Source: Aminomonas paucivorans DSM 12260 (GTDB lineage: Bacteria; Synergistota; Synergistia; Synergistales; Synergistaceae). Taken from it: 64,000 nt of DNA. Position numbers and translations under genes: made by a program. Shown here in pieces: positions 49,748 through 57,224 of the stretch (position 1 is the first letter of the stretch; every line of letters starts with the position of its first letter). The notes under the pieces were generated by a model. It saw nothing but the letters and a program-made list of their open reading frames with translations, was not told the origin of the DNA and ran no database searches. The stretch is from NCBI RefSeq assembly GCF_000165795.1, contig NZ_CM001022.1:744001-808000 (forward strand). The letters run 5' to 3'.

Positions 49748-52189
49748 CTAGCCTTTTCTGCGGCGAATCAGAGAGAGCGCGGGGATCAGGAGAAGCGCCA
49801 CCAGGGGCAGGAGCCCCAGAGCCTCGCACCCGCCGCCTCCTCCTCCTCCCCCGCCGCCGGTGGGCGCCACCGTGGGGGCAGCCCCTCCGCTGGTGGTGAA
49901 CTGGAAGGAGGAGGACCGCTCGAAGTTCTCCGCCACCACCGCCCCGTAGGGGTTGAACGCCGCCGCGGGGTCGTCGGGGTTCTGCACCGACGGGCTTTGT
50001 CCACAGTAGGACTCCTGGGCGGTTCCGCCGGGGTTGCTGGCGGTCACGTCCACCTTGTAGGTGCCTCCCGTGTAGCCGGAGACCACGGCGGAGTAGATCC
50101 CGTCGCTTGCCGTCGCGTCCCCTCCGGTCCCGTCGTCCCGGAAGGTCAGGGGCGAAACGGCCCCTGCGGGATCCGTGAGGGTTCCCACCACCGTGGCGCC
50201 CTTCAGGGCCACGCCGTTTCGGTTCACCCGGGCCAGGAGCAGCGCGGGGCGGGAGCTGGCGACGGTGCTTCCCCCGTCCGCCAGGCCCAGGGTGACGGAG
50301 TACCCCGTGCCGGTCCCGGGTTCCCCGGTGGCGGAGCAGGAGACGTCCAGGGACGCCGCGGTGACGTTGGTGAGCTGGAGGCTCCAGGTGCCCGCCGCAG
50401 GACCGCTGATCCGCTTGGAGAAGCTGATGGCCCCTCCCTGATCCTGCACGTCCCCGGAGACGATGCCCACCGCCCCTCCCGGGCCGGTCAGGGTGAGAGT
50501 CACCCCGGCTGCGGTGCCCTTCCAGCCCGCGAAGAAGGTGGCCGTCCCCAAGGTGCTGTCCACCCGGAAGGTCTTGGTGGTGGAGGCCCCCGCCGCCAGG
50601 GTTTCCTTGAAGGTGCCCAGGCTCACGGCGTCGGAGGTCTTGCCCAGGGCGGCGAAGAAGACCTGCTGGAGCGCCGCCTGATCCACCGGGGAGGCGAAGT
50701 ACTGTCCCCCCGTGCCGTCGGCCAGCTGCGTCAGGGCGAAAGAGCCTGCCTGACCTCCGGCGCCGTATCCCACGGTGATGAGGGGCACCTTCTGGGCCTG
50801 GTACTCCCCGATCACCTCCCCCACGGATTTGGACGAACTGTTGTCCTCCCCGTCGGTGAGCAGGTAGGTCACCCCCAGCAGGTCCGCGCTCAGGGCGGTT
50901 TTCTGGGCCACGAACTGGCTCAGGGCGTAGGAAGCGGCATCGTAGATGGCGGTGCTCCCCCCGGAGGTGAGCCCGTTGATGGCCGCCTTGGCTGCTGCCC
51001 TCGTGGCTGCCGCGGCTGCGTCGTTCGACGCGATCAGGGTGATGGGGTAGACCTGGGAGGTGGAGTCGTCGAACTGGACGATCCCCACGTAGACGTTCTT
51101 GGGCAGGGAGTCCACCAGGTTGCAGGCTGCGGTCTTGGCGTAGGAAAGGGGCGTGGGATCGTCGGGTTTGTCCGGGTTGGTTCCCATGCTTCCCGACCGG
51201 TCCAGCACGATCTGGTAGACCATGGTGGCCTCGGCGAGCCAAAGGATCTTTAGGTTCGCCTGGGCCGCCGCCAGGTGGGTCCCGGGGGTCACGGCGTTGA
51301 GATAATCCCCGGAGGTGGTGACGGGCTTGGAGAAGCTGTACTGCACCCGGCTGGGCTTCACCGTGGTGTCCCCGCTCACCCCGTCCTGGGAGGGAGCCTG
51401 CAGCAGCACCTGCCAGCAGCTCTTGCCGTACATGCGCTTCTGCGCCGTGTCGGTGCTGGTCACGTAGAAGGCGGCGATGGAGTGGTTGAGCCACCCCCCG
51501 TCGTTGTTCTTCATGGCGTTCCACTGGCTGTTCATGATGGCGGCCCCGGAGGGGGACACGTCGCTGGACCAGGGCCAGGACCGGGGCGGGTTGGTGTAGG
51601 TGGCCACGTATTCATCGTAGAGGGCGTAGACGTAGTGTCCCGTCTCGTGCCCCAGGGTGTAGCCGCCGTTGGCCTGGCTGGTGGCGGTGGAGGCGGCTCC
51701 CACGAAGGTGGTGGAGTTGAACACGTCCCCGAAGGTGATCACCTGTCCGGGTTTGCCGTAGCCCGCGATGGCCCCGGTGGGCCAGGCGTTGGCCTTCCAG
51801 AGCACCGAGGCCTTGTCCCCGAACTTGCCGCCCTGGTAGATGTACACCGTCCCCAGGGTGTGCTGGCCGTTGGACTGCTGATAGAGGGCGTCGGCCCAGT
51901 ACTTGATGACCGACTCCACCTCCAGGGCCCGGGCACGTTTCGGGTCCCCCGCAGGGACGCTGTCCGCCGAGAGGGTGTCGTGGTAGCTGATGGTCATGTC
52001 GAAGGTGGTCTTGGAGACCGCTCCCCTGGAGGCCTCCGGAAGGCCCGGGGTGTACCGGAGCCACTTCCCGCTGATCTGGACGCGGGGGGTGGAGAGGAAG
52101 GAGTTGTCCGCCAGGGCGATGGGCACCTGCACCACCGCCAGGAGAAAGGCCAGAAGGGCCAAGAGTTTTCCTGTCCTTGTGGTTCTCAT
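49748..52189 (-). CDS. Secreted CLCA-like metalloprotease/VWA protein with C-terminal sorting signal
   Basis: An 813-residue surface protein. Signal peptide (LLALLAFLLAVVQVPIALA). Residues about 25-300 resemble the catalytic domain of CLCA proteins, with the zinc motif HETGH (181-185) in GHETGHYVYALYDEY, where the trailing DEY is CLCA-typical. A VWA domain follows with MIDAS residues Asp330-x-Ser-x-Ser in VLDRSGSMG and LLTDGEDNSS. Then come beta-sandwich regions (about 515-770) like the CLCA C-terminal part. The end is ten Gly, Cys, a hydrophobic helix and RRRKG, a Synergist-CTERM-like signal for processing and anchoring. AAGGAGG site; own promoter at 52395-52424; terminator downstream. Confidence 0.85.
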   Translation of the reverse strand: MRTTRTGKLLALLAFLLAVVQVPIALADNSFLSTPRVQISGKWLRYTPGLPEASRGAVSKTTFDMTISYHDTLSADSVPAGDPKRARALEVESVIKYWADALYQQSNGQHTLGTVYIYQGGKFGDKASVLWKANAWPTGAIAGYGKPGQVITFGDVFNSTTFVGAASTATSQANGGYTLGHETGHYVYALYDEYVATYTNPPRSWPWSSDVSPSGAAIMNSQWNAMKNNDGGWLNHSIAAFYVTSTDTAQKRMYGKSCWQVLLQAPSQDGVSGDTTVKPSRVQYSFSKPVTTSGDYLNAVTPGTHLAAAQANLKILWLAEATMVYQIVLDRSGSMGTNPDKPDDPTPLSYAKTAACNLVDSLPKNVYVGIVQFDDSTSQVYPITLIASNDAAAAATRAAAKAAINGLTSGGSTAIYDAASYALSQFVAQKTALSADLLGVTYLLTDGEDNSSSKSVGEVIGEYQAQKVPLITVGYGAGGQAGSFALTQLADGTGGQYFASPVDQAALQQVFFAALGKTSDAVSLGTFKETLAAGASTTKTFRVDSTLGTATFFAGWKGTAAGVTLTLTGPGGAVGIVSGDVQDQGGAISFSKRISGPAAGTWSLQLTNVTAASLDVSCSATGEPGTGTGYSVTLGLADGGSTVASSRPALLLARVNRNGVALKGATVVGTLTDPAGAVSPLTFRDDGTGGDATASDGIYSAVVSGYTGGTYKVDVTASNPGGTAQESYCGQSPSVQNPDDPAAAFNPYGAVVAENFERSSSFQFTTSGGAAPTVAPTGGGGGGGGGGCEALGLLPLVALLLIPALSLIRRRKG

Positions 52190-52394
52190 GCGTTCCACCT
52201 CCTTCGGGGCCGGTCCCGGGAGGGCCCGGCTCCACGGCAGCGCGCCCTCCTGCCGCCCTTCTGCGGCCGGGGCGCCCCGTTTCCTGGGTTTGCCCGTGCG
52301 GACGGAACCTGTGTTTTCCCGACGAAGACCCCCCTCCGGAAGGATGGCAAGCGGCGCGAACACATGCAAGGCCGAGCCGGAATCATGTCTGTTT
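52190..52394 (-). other. About 200-nt 5' leader of the CLCA-like gene
   Basis: From the promoter at 52395-52424 to the ATG at 52189 the transcript would carry a GC-rich, stem-prone leader. It includes CGCACGGGCAAACC, superficially like a GEMM-I core, but the rest of that riboswitch is not there. No ORF with protein character is seen. The remaining stretch 52425-52623 toward the divergent gene shows no feature I can name. Confidence 0.4.
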
Positions 52395-52424
52395 ATCTTA
52401 GTGATATCCTGCGACGGCAGTCAA
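52395..52424 (-). promoter_or_regulatory. Promoter of the CLCA-like gene
   Basis: On the minus strand TTGACT (52419-52424), 18-nt spacer, TAAGAT (52395-52400). The region just upstream is AT-rich. Confidence 0.7.
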
Positions 52425-52623
52425 CTGTATTGTTATTTATGAGAAAATGCGTAGGGATAAGAAAGCAGGGGATGCATCCCCGAGGGGACATGGTGGGGGA
52501 AACGTGGTAGGGTAACCGAACCTGGGTTCCTCCAGGTCTTCGAAGCCGGAGGGAGAGGGGCGACGCTGTCGGGGGGGCTCCGGGAAGAACCTCCCTCCGA
52601 GATCTCCCCACGGGAGGTGCACC

Positions 52624-53211
52624 GTGTATCGAGTCTTCAGCTATGCCATGGCTCTTTTCTGGGTGCTGGTGCAGCAGACCTGCCTGGGCTGCGCCCGCTG
52701 GGCCTGCGACGACCTGGAGGGGACGAAACGCCCCCTGAAGCCGTTTCTCCGGGGACAGGGGGCGTTCTTCCTGCTCCTGGCCCTTCTGGCGGCGGCGGAC
52801 CTGGCGGGGCTGGTCCCCCGGCTGCACCACCACACCAACAACTCCCCCTCCCTGGTCTGGCAGTTCCTCTGCACCGCCATGTTGGTTCTCGACGGGGGCC
52901 TTCTGGCCTACGAGTGGCGTTTCTACCGCCTCCACGCTTCCGGGGCCTCCGGGGCGGGAACGGACCGGGCCTGGGAGGTCTTCCTGCTGTGGGGAGGGCT
53001 TTGCCTGGCCCTGTACGGGGTCTACTTCGCCGGGGCGGTTTCCGTGGCCTGGCGGCACTCCCTGGATTTGCGGGAATGGGGGCACCTGTGCCTCTTCTAC
53101 TTCCGCATCGTCAACACCCTGTATCTGATCCTGGAGGGAAGCATGGGACTGGTGGCCTTCCTGCTGTGGAGAAACCTGCGAAGGGAGGCGGTGGGGCGTG
53201 CCCTTTCCTGA
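52624..53211 (+). CDS. Integral membrane protein, unknown
   Basis: A 195-residue protein with about five membrane helices (for example ALFWVLVQQTCLGCA, GAFFLLLALLAAADLAGLV, FLLWGGLCLALYGVYFAGAV, LILEGSMGLVAFLLW). A His-His-His-Thr-Asn-Asn loop after helix 2 and many Trp/Arg between helices stand out. GTG at 52624 follows GGGAGG. Its end overlaps the next membrane gene by 14 nt, so the two likely form one membrane complex. No family recognised; divergent from the CLCA-like gene. Confidence 0.72.
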   Translation: MYRVFSYAMALFWVLVQQTCLGCARWACDDLEGTKRPLKPFLRGQGAFFLLLALLAAADLAGLVPRLHHHTNNSPSLVWQFLCTAMLVLDGGLLAYEWRFYRLHASGASGAGTDRAWEVFLLWGGLCLALYGVYFAGAVSVAWRHSLDLREWGHLCLFYFRIVNTLYLILEGSMGLVAFLLWRNLRREAVGRALS

Positions 53212-53572
53212 GGGGTTCTACCTGTGGGTCGCCCGCTGGGAGGGCATCGAAGGCTTCCTGGCCACCCTGGAGGTGGGGGCCAACATGCTCTGCAGCGCCG
53301 CGGACATCATCTTCGTCTTCTGGTTTCTGCGCATCGCCGACCTTGCCCGAGGAGAAGAAGGGCTTCCCCCCATCCGGTGGCGCTACGCCGTGCTGGCGGT
53401 CTGCCTGGTCCTGACCCCGGCGCTCCTGTTCTTCCAGGGCCCCCCCCTGATGGTTTGGACCTCCCTGATCCTGGGGGTGCCCTATCTGGTGCTGGCGGGC
53501 AGCGTGGTGACGGACATCCGGGGCATCGTCCGGCTGGTGCGCCGTCGGATCGAGGCGCGGAAAGCTGCCTAG
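53198..53572 (+). CDS. Small integral membrane protein, partner of the preceding gene
   Basis: A 124-residue protein with three to four membrane helices (LCSAADIIFVFWFLRIADLA, YAVLAVCLVLTPALLFF, MVWTSLILGVPYLVLAGSVV) and a basic tail (VRRRIEARKAA). The GTG start is inside the preceding gene. It ends in the palindrome CTAG (53569-53572), which gives both its own TAG and the TAG of the convergent DUF3795 gene. Function unknown. Confidence 0.65.
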   Translation: MPFPEGFYLWVARWEGIEGFLATLEVGANMLCSAADIIFVFWFLRIADLARGEEGLPPIRWRYAVLAVCLVLTPALLFFQGPPLMVWTSLILGVPYLVLAGSVVTDIRGIVRLVRRRIEARKAA

Positions 53573-54147
53573 ACGCTCTCGGATCCGGAGGAGCGGGGCG
53601 TCCCCCGGGATGCCAAGTATCCCGCCACGGCTTCCCGGTGTTCCTCCACGTAGGGACAGCTCGGATCGCGTCCGCAGCCCCGACAGGCAAGGTCGTAGGC
53701 GGAATTCCGGGTCCCGCAGGCGGGGCAGCGGTACCGTATCGCCTGCTCCTCCTCCCAAGCCTCCGGGCCGATCTGGGCGATGCGCTCCTGGTCCTTCCAG
53801 AGATCCCGGCGGTGGGGTTTCTCCGCCTGGAAAGCCTTCAGATCCTCGCAGGGATAGTCGGCGCAGGCGCCGCAGAAGGCCACGCCCCGGGATTGGGCGC
53901 AGTCCCGGAAGGAACAGGAGGCACAGGGGGCGAAGAGCACGGCGCTTCGGCACCCCTCGCATCGGACCTGCTCGGGGGACAGGCCCATCAGGCCCGCCAG
54001 GTGCTGGAGCCGTTCGGGGTCTTCCGTGCTCCCGATGAAGACCGAACAACTGCGGCAGAACAGGCCGCAGACCGAGGCGGTTGGGGGTATCGCCACGGTT
54101 TCCCATCCTTCTCCCGAATCCAGAGGCCTTTCTTCCTTTGCCGCCAC
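53569..54147 (-). CDS. DUF3795-type cysteine-rich protein
   Basis: A 192-residue cytoplasmic protein with about 17 Cys. The N-terminal CGLFCRSCSVFIG, then CEGCRSA, CASCSFRDCAQSRGV and FCGACADYPCEDLKAFQ follow the DUF3795 pattern. A C-terminal zinc-ribbon (RYRCPACGTRNSAYDLACRGCG) is an addition to the basic domain. It may bind metal or a cluster; role unknown. GTG at 54147 follows GAGGAGGG. The gene is followed directly by the convergent membrane gene sharing the CTAG stop. Confidence 0.8.
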   Translation of the reverse strand: MAAKEERPLDSGEGWETVAIPPTASVCGLFCRSCSVFIGSTEDPERLQHLAGLMGLSPEQVRCEGCRSAVLFAPCASCSFRDCAQSRGVAFCGACADYPCEDLKAFQAEKPHRRDLWKDQERIAQIGPEAWEEEQAIRYRCPACGTRNSAYDLACRGCGRDPSCPYVEEHREAVAGYLASRGTPRSSGSESV

Positions 54148-54233
54148 GATCGTCCCTCCTCTTTGGGGTGAAGCAGAGAGCGCAAGGGGAGCCCGGCTCT
54201 TTCTCCGGTCCCCGTCCGATTCCTCCGGGGCGC

Positions 54234-54593
54234 TCAGAACACCTTGGATCCGATCTTCGCCTCCCGGGCGGGAGTGAGGAAGGTGGCCTCCCCGCTTTCT
54301 GCCCCCGGGACCTGTACCCCCAGGATCAGCACCTCCGAGGTGACCTCCCCCACCTGCCGGGGTCCGAAGTTCAACACCCCCAGGACGAGGCTGCCCACCA
54401 ACTCCTCCGGGCCGTGCTGGGTGAAGCGCCCCACGCTGGTGCGGCGTCCGAACTTTCCGAAATCCACCACCATCCGATAGGCCGGTTTCGGGGCGGAGGG
54501 CTCCCTTTCTGCGGAGAGCACTCTCCCCAGGCGGATGTCCAACCGGTCGAAGGTTTCCTCCTTCGACGTCGTTGGCTTGGTCTCCTGTGCCAT
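54234..54593 (-). CDS. csaA: CsaA-like tRNA-binding-domain protein
   Basis: A 119-residue protein made of one EMAP-II/OB tRNA-binding fold: FDRLDIRLGRVLSAE, YRMVVDFGKFGRRTS, ELVGSLVLGVLNFGPRQVGEVTSEVLILGV-type core at 54316-54405 and LTPAREAKIGSKV. CsaA has been described as a secretion-related chaperone and binds tRNA in vitro. The start MAQETKPTT follows AAGGAGG. It probably shares a transcript with the DUF3795 gene 86 nt downstream. Confidence 0.85.
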   Translation of the reverse strand: MAQETKPTTSKEETFDRLDIRLGRVLSAEREPSAPKPAYRMVVDFGKFGRRTSVGRFTQHGPEELVGSLVLGVLNFGPRQVGEVTSEVLILGVQVPGAESGEATFLTPAREAKIGSKVF

Positions 54594-54784
54594 GGTTTTT
54601 TCCTCCTTCACGTGGGATGCCGGCCCCGGGTGTCGGCGACGCTGCGCGACCCCGGGGAGGGGGTTTGCCCTTTGCCCCGCAAGCGGGCCCGACGCATCCA
54701 GGATCCTCCCGAAGCGGAGTCGGGTCAACGGAGGGAGCGAAGGGGAGGGAAGGTTCTGATTTGCGCGAAATTGACGGAATCGGC

Positions 54785-54812
54785 TTGACGATGGATTCTA
54801 TTCGCGTATACT
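54785..54812 (+). promoter_or_regulatory. Strong promoter of the 40-codon mini-gene
   Basis: TTGACG (54785-54790), 16-nt spacer, TATACT (54807-54812). It is among the best promoter matches in the window and reads toward the small frame at 54857. Confidence 0.7.
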
Positions 54813-54856
54813 GCATGCTGTACCGGGGCATTGCCCCCCGAGGGAGGGAAAAGGAC

Positions 54857-54979
54857 ATGGAAAGGAATCAGGCGGAAAAGGCTCTCGCCGAGGCGCTGGG
54901 CGCCGTGGCGGTCTCCGCGGGCTCCATCACCGCAGCCACGTACGGCATCGCCAAGGCCTGCCTGCAGTTTCTGGGCTAG
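54857..54979 (+). CDS. 40-residue small protein, unknown
   Basis: A short frame with its own promoter (54785-54812), an AGGGAGGG-rich ribosome site, ATG at 54857 and a strong terminator at 55008-55031. The peptide starts MERNQAEKALAEALGAVAV and continues with a mildly hydrophobic, Ala/Gly/Ser-rich helix ending in LQFLG. It could be a membrane-active or regulatory peptide; no homolog recognised. Alternatively the transcript acts as a small RNA. Confidence 0.6.
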   Translation: MERNQAEKALAEALGAVAVSAGSITAATYGIAKACLQFLG

Positions 54980-55007
54980 GCGGCACACTTCGACTTCATC
55001 CCTTTCG

Positions 55008-55031
55008 GGCGGGGGCCTTCGGGCCCCCGCC
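55008..55031. terminator. Terminator of the mini-gene and the convergent LysR gene
   Basis: GGCGGGGGCC-TTCG-GGCCCCCGCC: a 10-bp perfect stem closed by a UUCG tetraloop. No clear T-run on the plus side. Confidence 0.75.
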
Positions 55032-55037
55032 TTCGCC

Positions 55038-55949
55038 TTATGGACCCTCCGCCCCCAAAGGCTCCCGGTCCCTTGCGGGGCGGGAGAACAACTCCCTTAG
55101 GGCCAGCCGCGTCAACCTCCCGGGGGTTTCGTCCTCTCGGACCAGGAGGCGAAACCACCGGAAAACCCGGAAGGGGGGCTTGGCGACGCCAAGATCTCCT
55201 CTCTCTAGCTCGCGGGCGACCGCCCTCTCGGAGATCCACCCCAGCCCCATGCCTGCTGCAACCAGCCCCTTGATGGTTTCGGTGTGGCCGATTTCCATCA
55301 CCGAGGCCAGGACGATCCCTTCCTGAAGGAGGGCTTCCTCCAGGGTACTTCGTGTGCCCGAGCCTGCCTCGCGCAGAATCCAGCGTTGTCCCTCCAGATC
55401 CGTCCAGTCCAAAAGCTCTGCCCCTGCCAGGGGGTGTTTCGGGGGAGTCACCACCACCAGTTCGTCCCGAAGCCAGGGTGTTTCCCTGAGTCCCGTCGTG
55501 TCCGTGGTCCCCTCCACCGCTCCCAGGTCCGCTTCGCCGCTTTGGACCCGTTTTGCCGCGTCGGTGGTGTTCCCCACCCAAAGCCGCAGGTCCACCCCCG
55601 GGTATCGGCGATGGAAGGCGGTGATGCGCTCCGGAAGGGCATAGACGGCCACGGTGGTGCTGCACGCCAGGTTCAGGATGCCCGAAGGCTCCCGGTCTCC
55701 CCGGGCCTCCCGGGTGAACCGATCCGCCGCACCCAGCACCGCCTCCCCGTATTCCTGGAGGTTGCGTCCCCGTTCGTTGAGGACCAGGCCCCGGCCGACG
55801 CGGTGAAAGAGGGGCCCTCCCAAGGTCCGTTCCAGCTCCCCCAGGGCCATGCTGGCTCCGGACTGGCCGATCCCCAGGTGTTCCGCCGCCCGGGTCAGGT
55901 TCCCCCTCCGGGCGATCTCCACGAATACCTCCAGCTGTCTCAGGCTCAC
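55038..55949 (-). CDS. LysR-family transcription regulator (YeiE-like)
   Basis: A 303-residue LysR regulator. N-terminal HTH (LRQLEVFVEIARRGNLTRAAEHLG, 55877-55949; SGASMALGELERTLG) and effector domain with ILNLACSTTVAVYALPERI, LRLWVGNTTDAAKRV and a GLGWISE-type loop. It is divergent from the yeiH-type gene, as YeiE is in enterobacteria, and likely controls it. YeiE responds to sulfite in some bacteria. The intergenic region is AT-rich with an inverted repeat (55983-55997). Confidence 0.9.
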   Translation of the reverse strand: MSLRQLEVFVEIARRGNLTRAAEHLGIGQSGASMALGELERTLGGPLFHRVGRGLVLNERGRNLQEYGEAVLGAADRFTREARGDREPSGILNLACSTTVAVYALPERITAFHRRYPGVDLRLWVGNTTDAAKRVQSGEADLGAVEGTTDTTGLRETPWLRDELVVVTPPKHPLAGAELLDWTDLEGQRWILREAGSGTRSTLEEALLQEGIVLASVMEIGHTETIKGLVAAGMGLGWISERAVARELERGDLGVAKPPFRVFRWFRLLVREDETPGRLTRLALRELFSRPARDREPLGAEGP

Positions 55950-55982
55950 GTCCAGGGCCGTCCTCCCCCTTTCGGCATAAGT

Positions 55983-55997
55983 ATCATTTTTTATGAT
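55983..55997. promoter_or_regulatory. Probable LysR operator in the lysR/yeiH divergent region
   Basis: ATCAT-TTTTT-ATGAT, embedded in a longer AT-rich, T-N11-A-like stretch. It is the only strongly AT-rich sequence for kilobases around and sits between the two divergent starts. Confidence 0.6.
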
Positions 55998-56110
55998 TAT
56001 ACATTTGGAATTTATCGTTTGGACTCAGGACTATGGGGGGGATAGCTTGGTTTGGACACGAGCCTCCCTTTCGGGGGAGGAGTCTGCGTGGAAGAAGGGA
56101 AGGATGAAGC

Positions 56111-57124
56111 ATGGGGGGACGGATCCCCGGACTGGCGGCAGCGGCGTGCCTGGGGTTGGGAGCGTGGGGGCTCGGGCACTTGGACGGGGTGAGGGGGTGG
56201 GGGTTTTCTTCCCTGACCCTGGCCATCCTGGGGGGGATGCTTCTGGGGAACACGGTCTATCCCCGGTGGGAGGACCGATGCGGTCCGGGGGTTCAATTTG
56301 CCCAGAAAACCCTGCTTCGGTGGGGAGTGGTGCTCTTCGGGTTCCGCCTGACCCTGGGGGACGTGGCCACGGTGGGGTGGCGGGGAGCGGTGACGGATCT
56401 CCTGGTGGTGGCCTCCACCCTTCTGCTTGCCCGGGTCGTGGGCAGCGCGCTGGGGATGGACCGGCGAACGACTCTTCTGGTGGGGACGGGGAGTTCCGTC
56501 TGCGGAGCCGCGGCGGTGATGGCGGCGGAAGAGGTGGTGCAGGGCGGCCCCGATCGGGTGGTCGTGGCGGTCTCCACCGTGGTGGTCTTCGGGACCTTGG
56601 CTCTGTTCCTCTACCCCCTGCTCTATCCTTGGGGGGTGGCCTGGGGCCTGTGGGAAAGCGACGGCCTGGGGTACGGCCTGTACGTGGGGTCCACGGTGCA
56701 CGAGGTGGCTCAGGTGGTGGCGGCGGGGCGGGCGGTGGGTCCCGAGGCGGCGGGCTTTGCGGTGATCGTCAAGATGATTCGGGTGATGTTTCTGGTCCCG
56801 CTGCTGCCGGTGCTTTCCCTGATTCTGCCTCCCCTGGAGGGGGAGAAGGGGAAGCGGGTGGTGGTTCCCTGGTTCGTCCTGGGGTTTGCCGCGGCGGTAG
56901 GGCTGCATTCCCTGGGGTGGGTCCCCGAGGGGGTCGTCCGGGGGCTGTTGCTTGCGGGGGATCTCTTTCTGGCTGCCGCCATGGCGGCGCTGGGGTTGTC
57001 CTCCCGCGTCACGGCGGTGCGAAGGGCGGGATGCAAGCCCCTGATCCTGGCGGGGGTTCTGTTTCTCTGGCTCCTTGTGGGAGGGGGGGTCTTCAACTGG
57101 ACCGGAAAAGTCTGGATGGGATGA
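56111..57124 (+). CDS. yeiH: YeiH-family (UPF0324) putative sulfate/sulfite-type exporter
   Basis: A 337-residue membrane protein with about ten helices. Family landmarks: SLTLAILGGMLLGN, QFAQKTLLRWGVVLFGFRLTLGDV-type block at 56297-56368, VGTGSSVCGAAAVMAA, YVGSTVHEVAQVVAAG and VIVKMIRVMFLVP, all typical of YeiH/UPF0324. It may export sulfite, sulfur-containing amino acids or related anions. It is divergent from its presumed LysR regulator. The start is chosen at the first ATG after the AT-rich operator region. Confidence 0.88.
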   Translation: MGGRIPGLAAAACLGLGAWGLGHLDGVRGWGFSSLTLAILGGMLLGNTVYPRWEDRCGPGVQFAQKTLLRWGVVLFGFRLTLGDVATVGWRGAVTDLLVVASTLLLARVVGSALGMDRRTTLLVGTGSSVCGAAAVMAAEEVVQGGPDRVVVAVSTVVVFGTLALFLYPLLYPWGVAWGLWESDGLGYGLYVGSTVHEVAQVVAAGRAVGPEAAGFAVIVKMIRVMFLVPLLPVLSLILPPLEGEKGKRVVVPWFVLGFAAAVGLHSLGWVPEGVVRGLLLAGDLFLAAAMAALGLSSRVTAVRRAGCKPLILAGVLFLWLLVGGGVFNWTGKVWMG

Positions 57125-57142
57125 ACCTTCGAACTCCAAGGG

Positions 57143-57171
57143 TTGTCATGGGGGAATGAAGGAGCTATACT
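57143..57171 (+). promoter_or_regulatory. Near-consensus promoter of the tandem ZinT gene
   Basis: TTGTCA (57143-57148), 17-nt spacer, TATACT (57166-57171). One of the strongest promoter matches here; the start site would be near 57178. Confidence 0.75.
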
Positions 57172-57177
57172 CCCCGT

Positions 57178-57197
57178 TAGTTTGGGACCTCAAACTA
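57178..57197 (+). promoter_or_regulatory. Inverted repeat at the transcription start of the tandem ZinT gene
   Basis: TAGTTTG-GGACCT-CAAACTA, a perfect 7+7 repeat starting at the predicted +1. It is either an operator for a metal repressor or a 5'-end hairpin of the mRNA. Confidence 0.6.
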
Positions 57198-57224
57198 GAG
57201 ACCGTTCCTTTGGAGGGATGTGCT

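Noticed and set aside
52190-52394. c-di-GMP-I (GEMM) riboswitch in the CLCA-like gene leader, because of CGCACGGGCAAACC
   Set aside because: The match covers only the first core strand; the conserved second strand (GACGCAAAGCC) and the tetraloop-receptor part are not found. Probably chance in GC-rich sequence.
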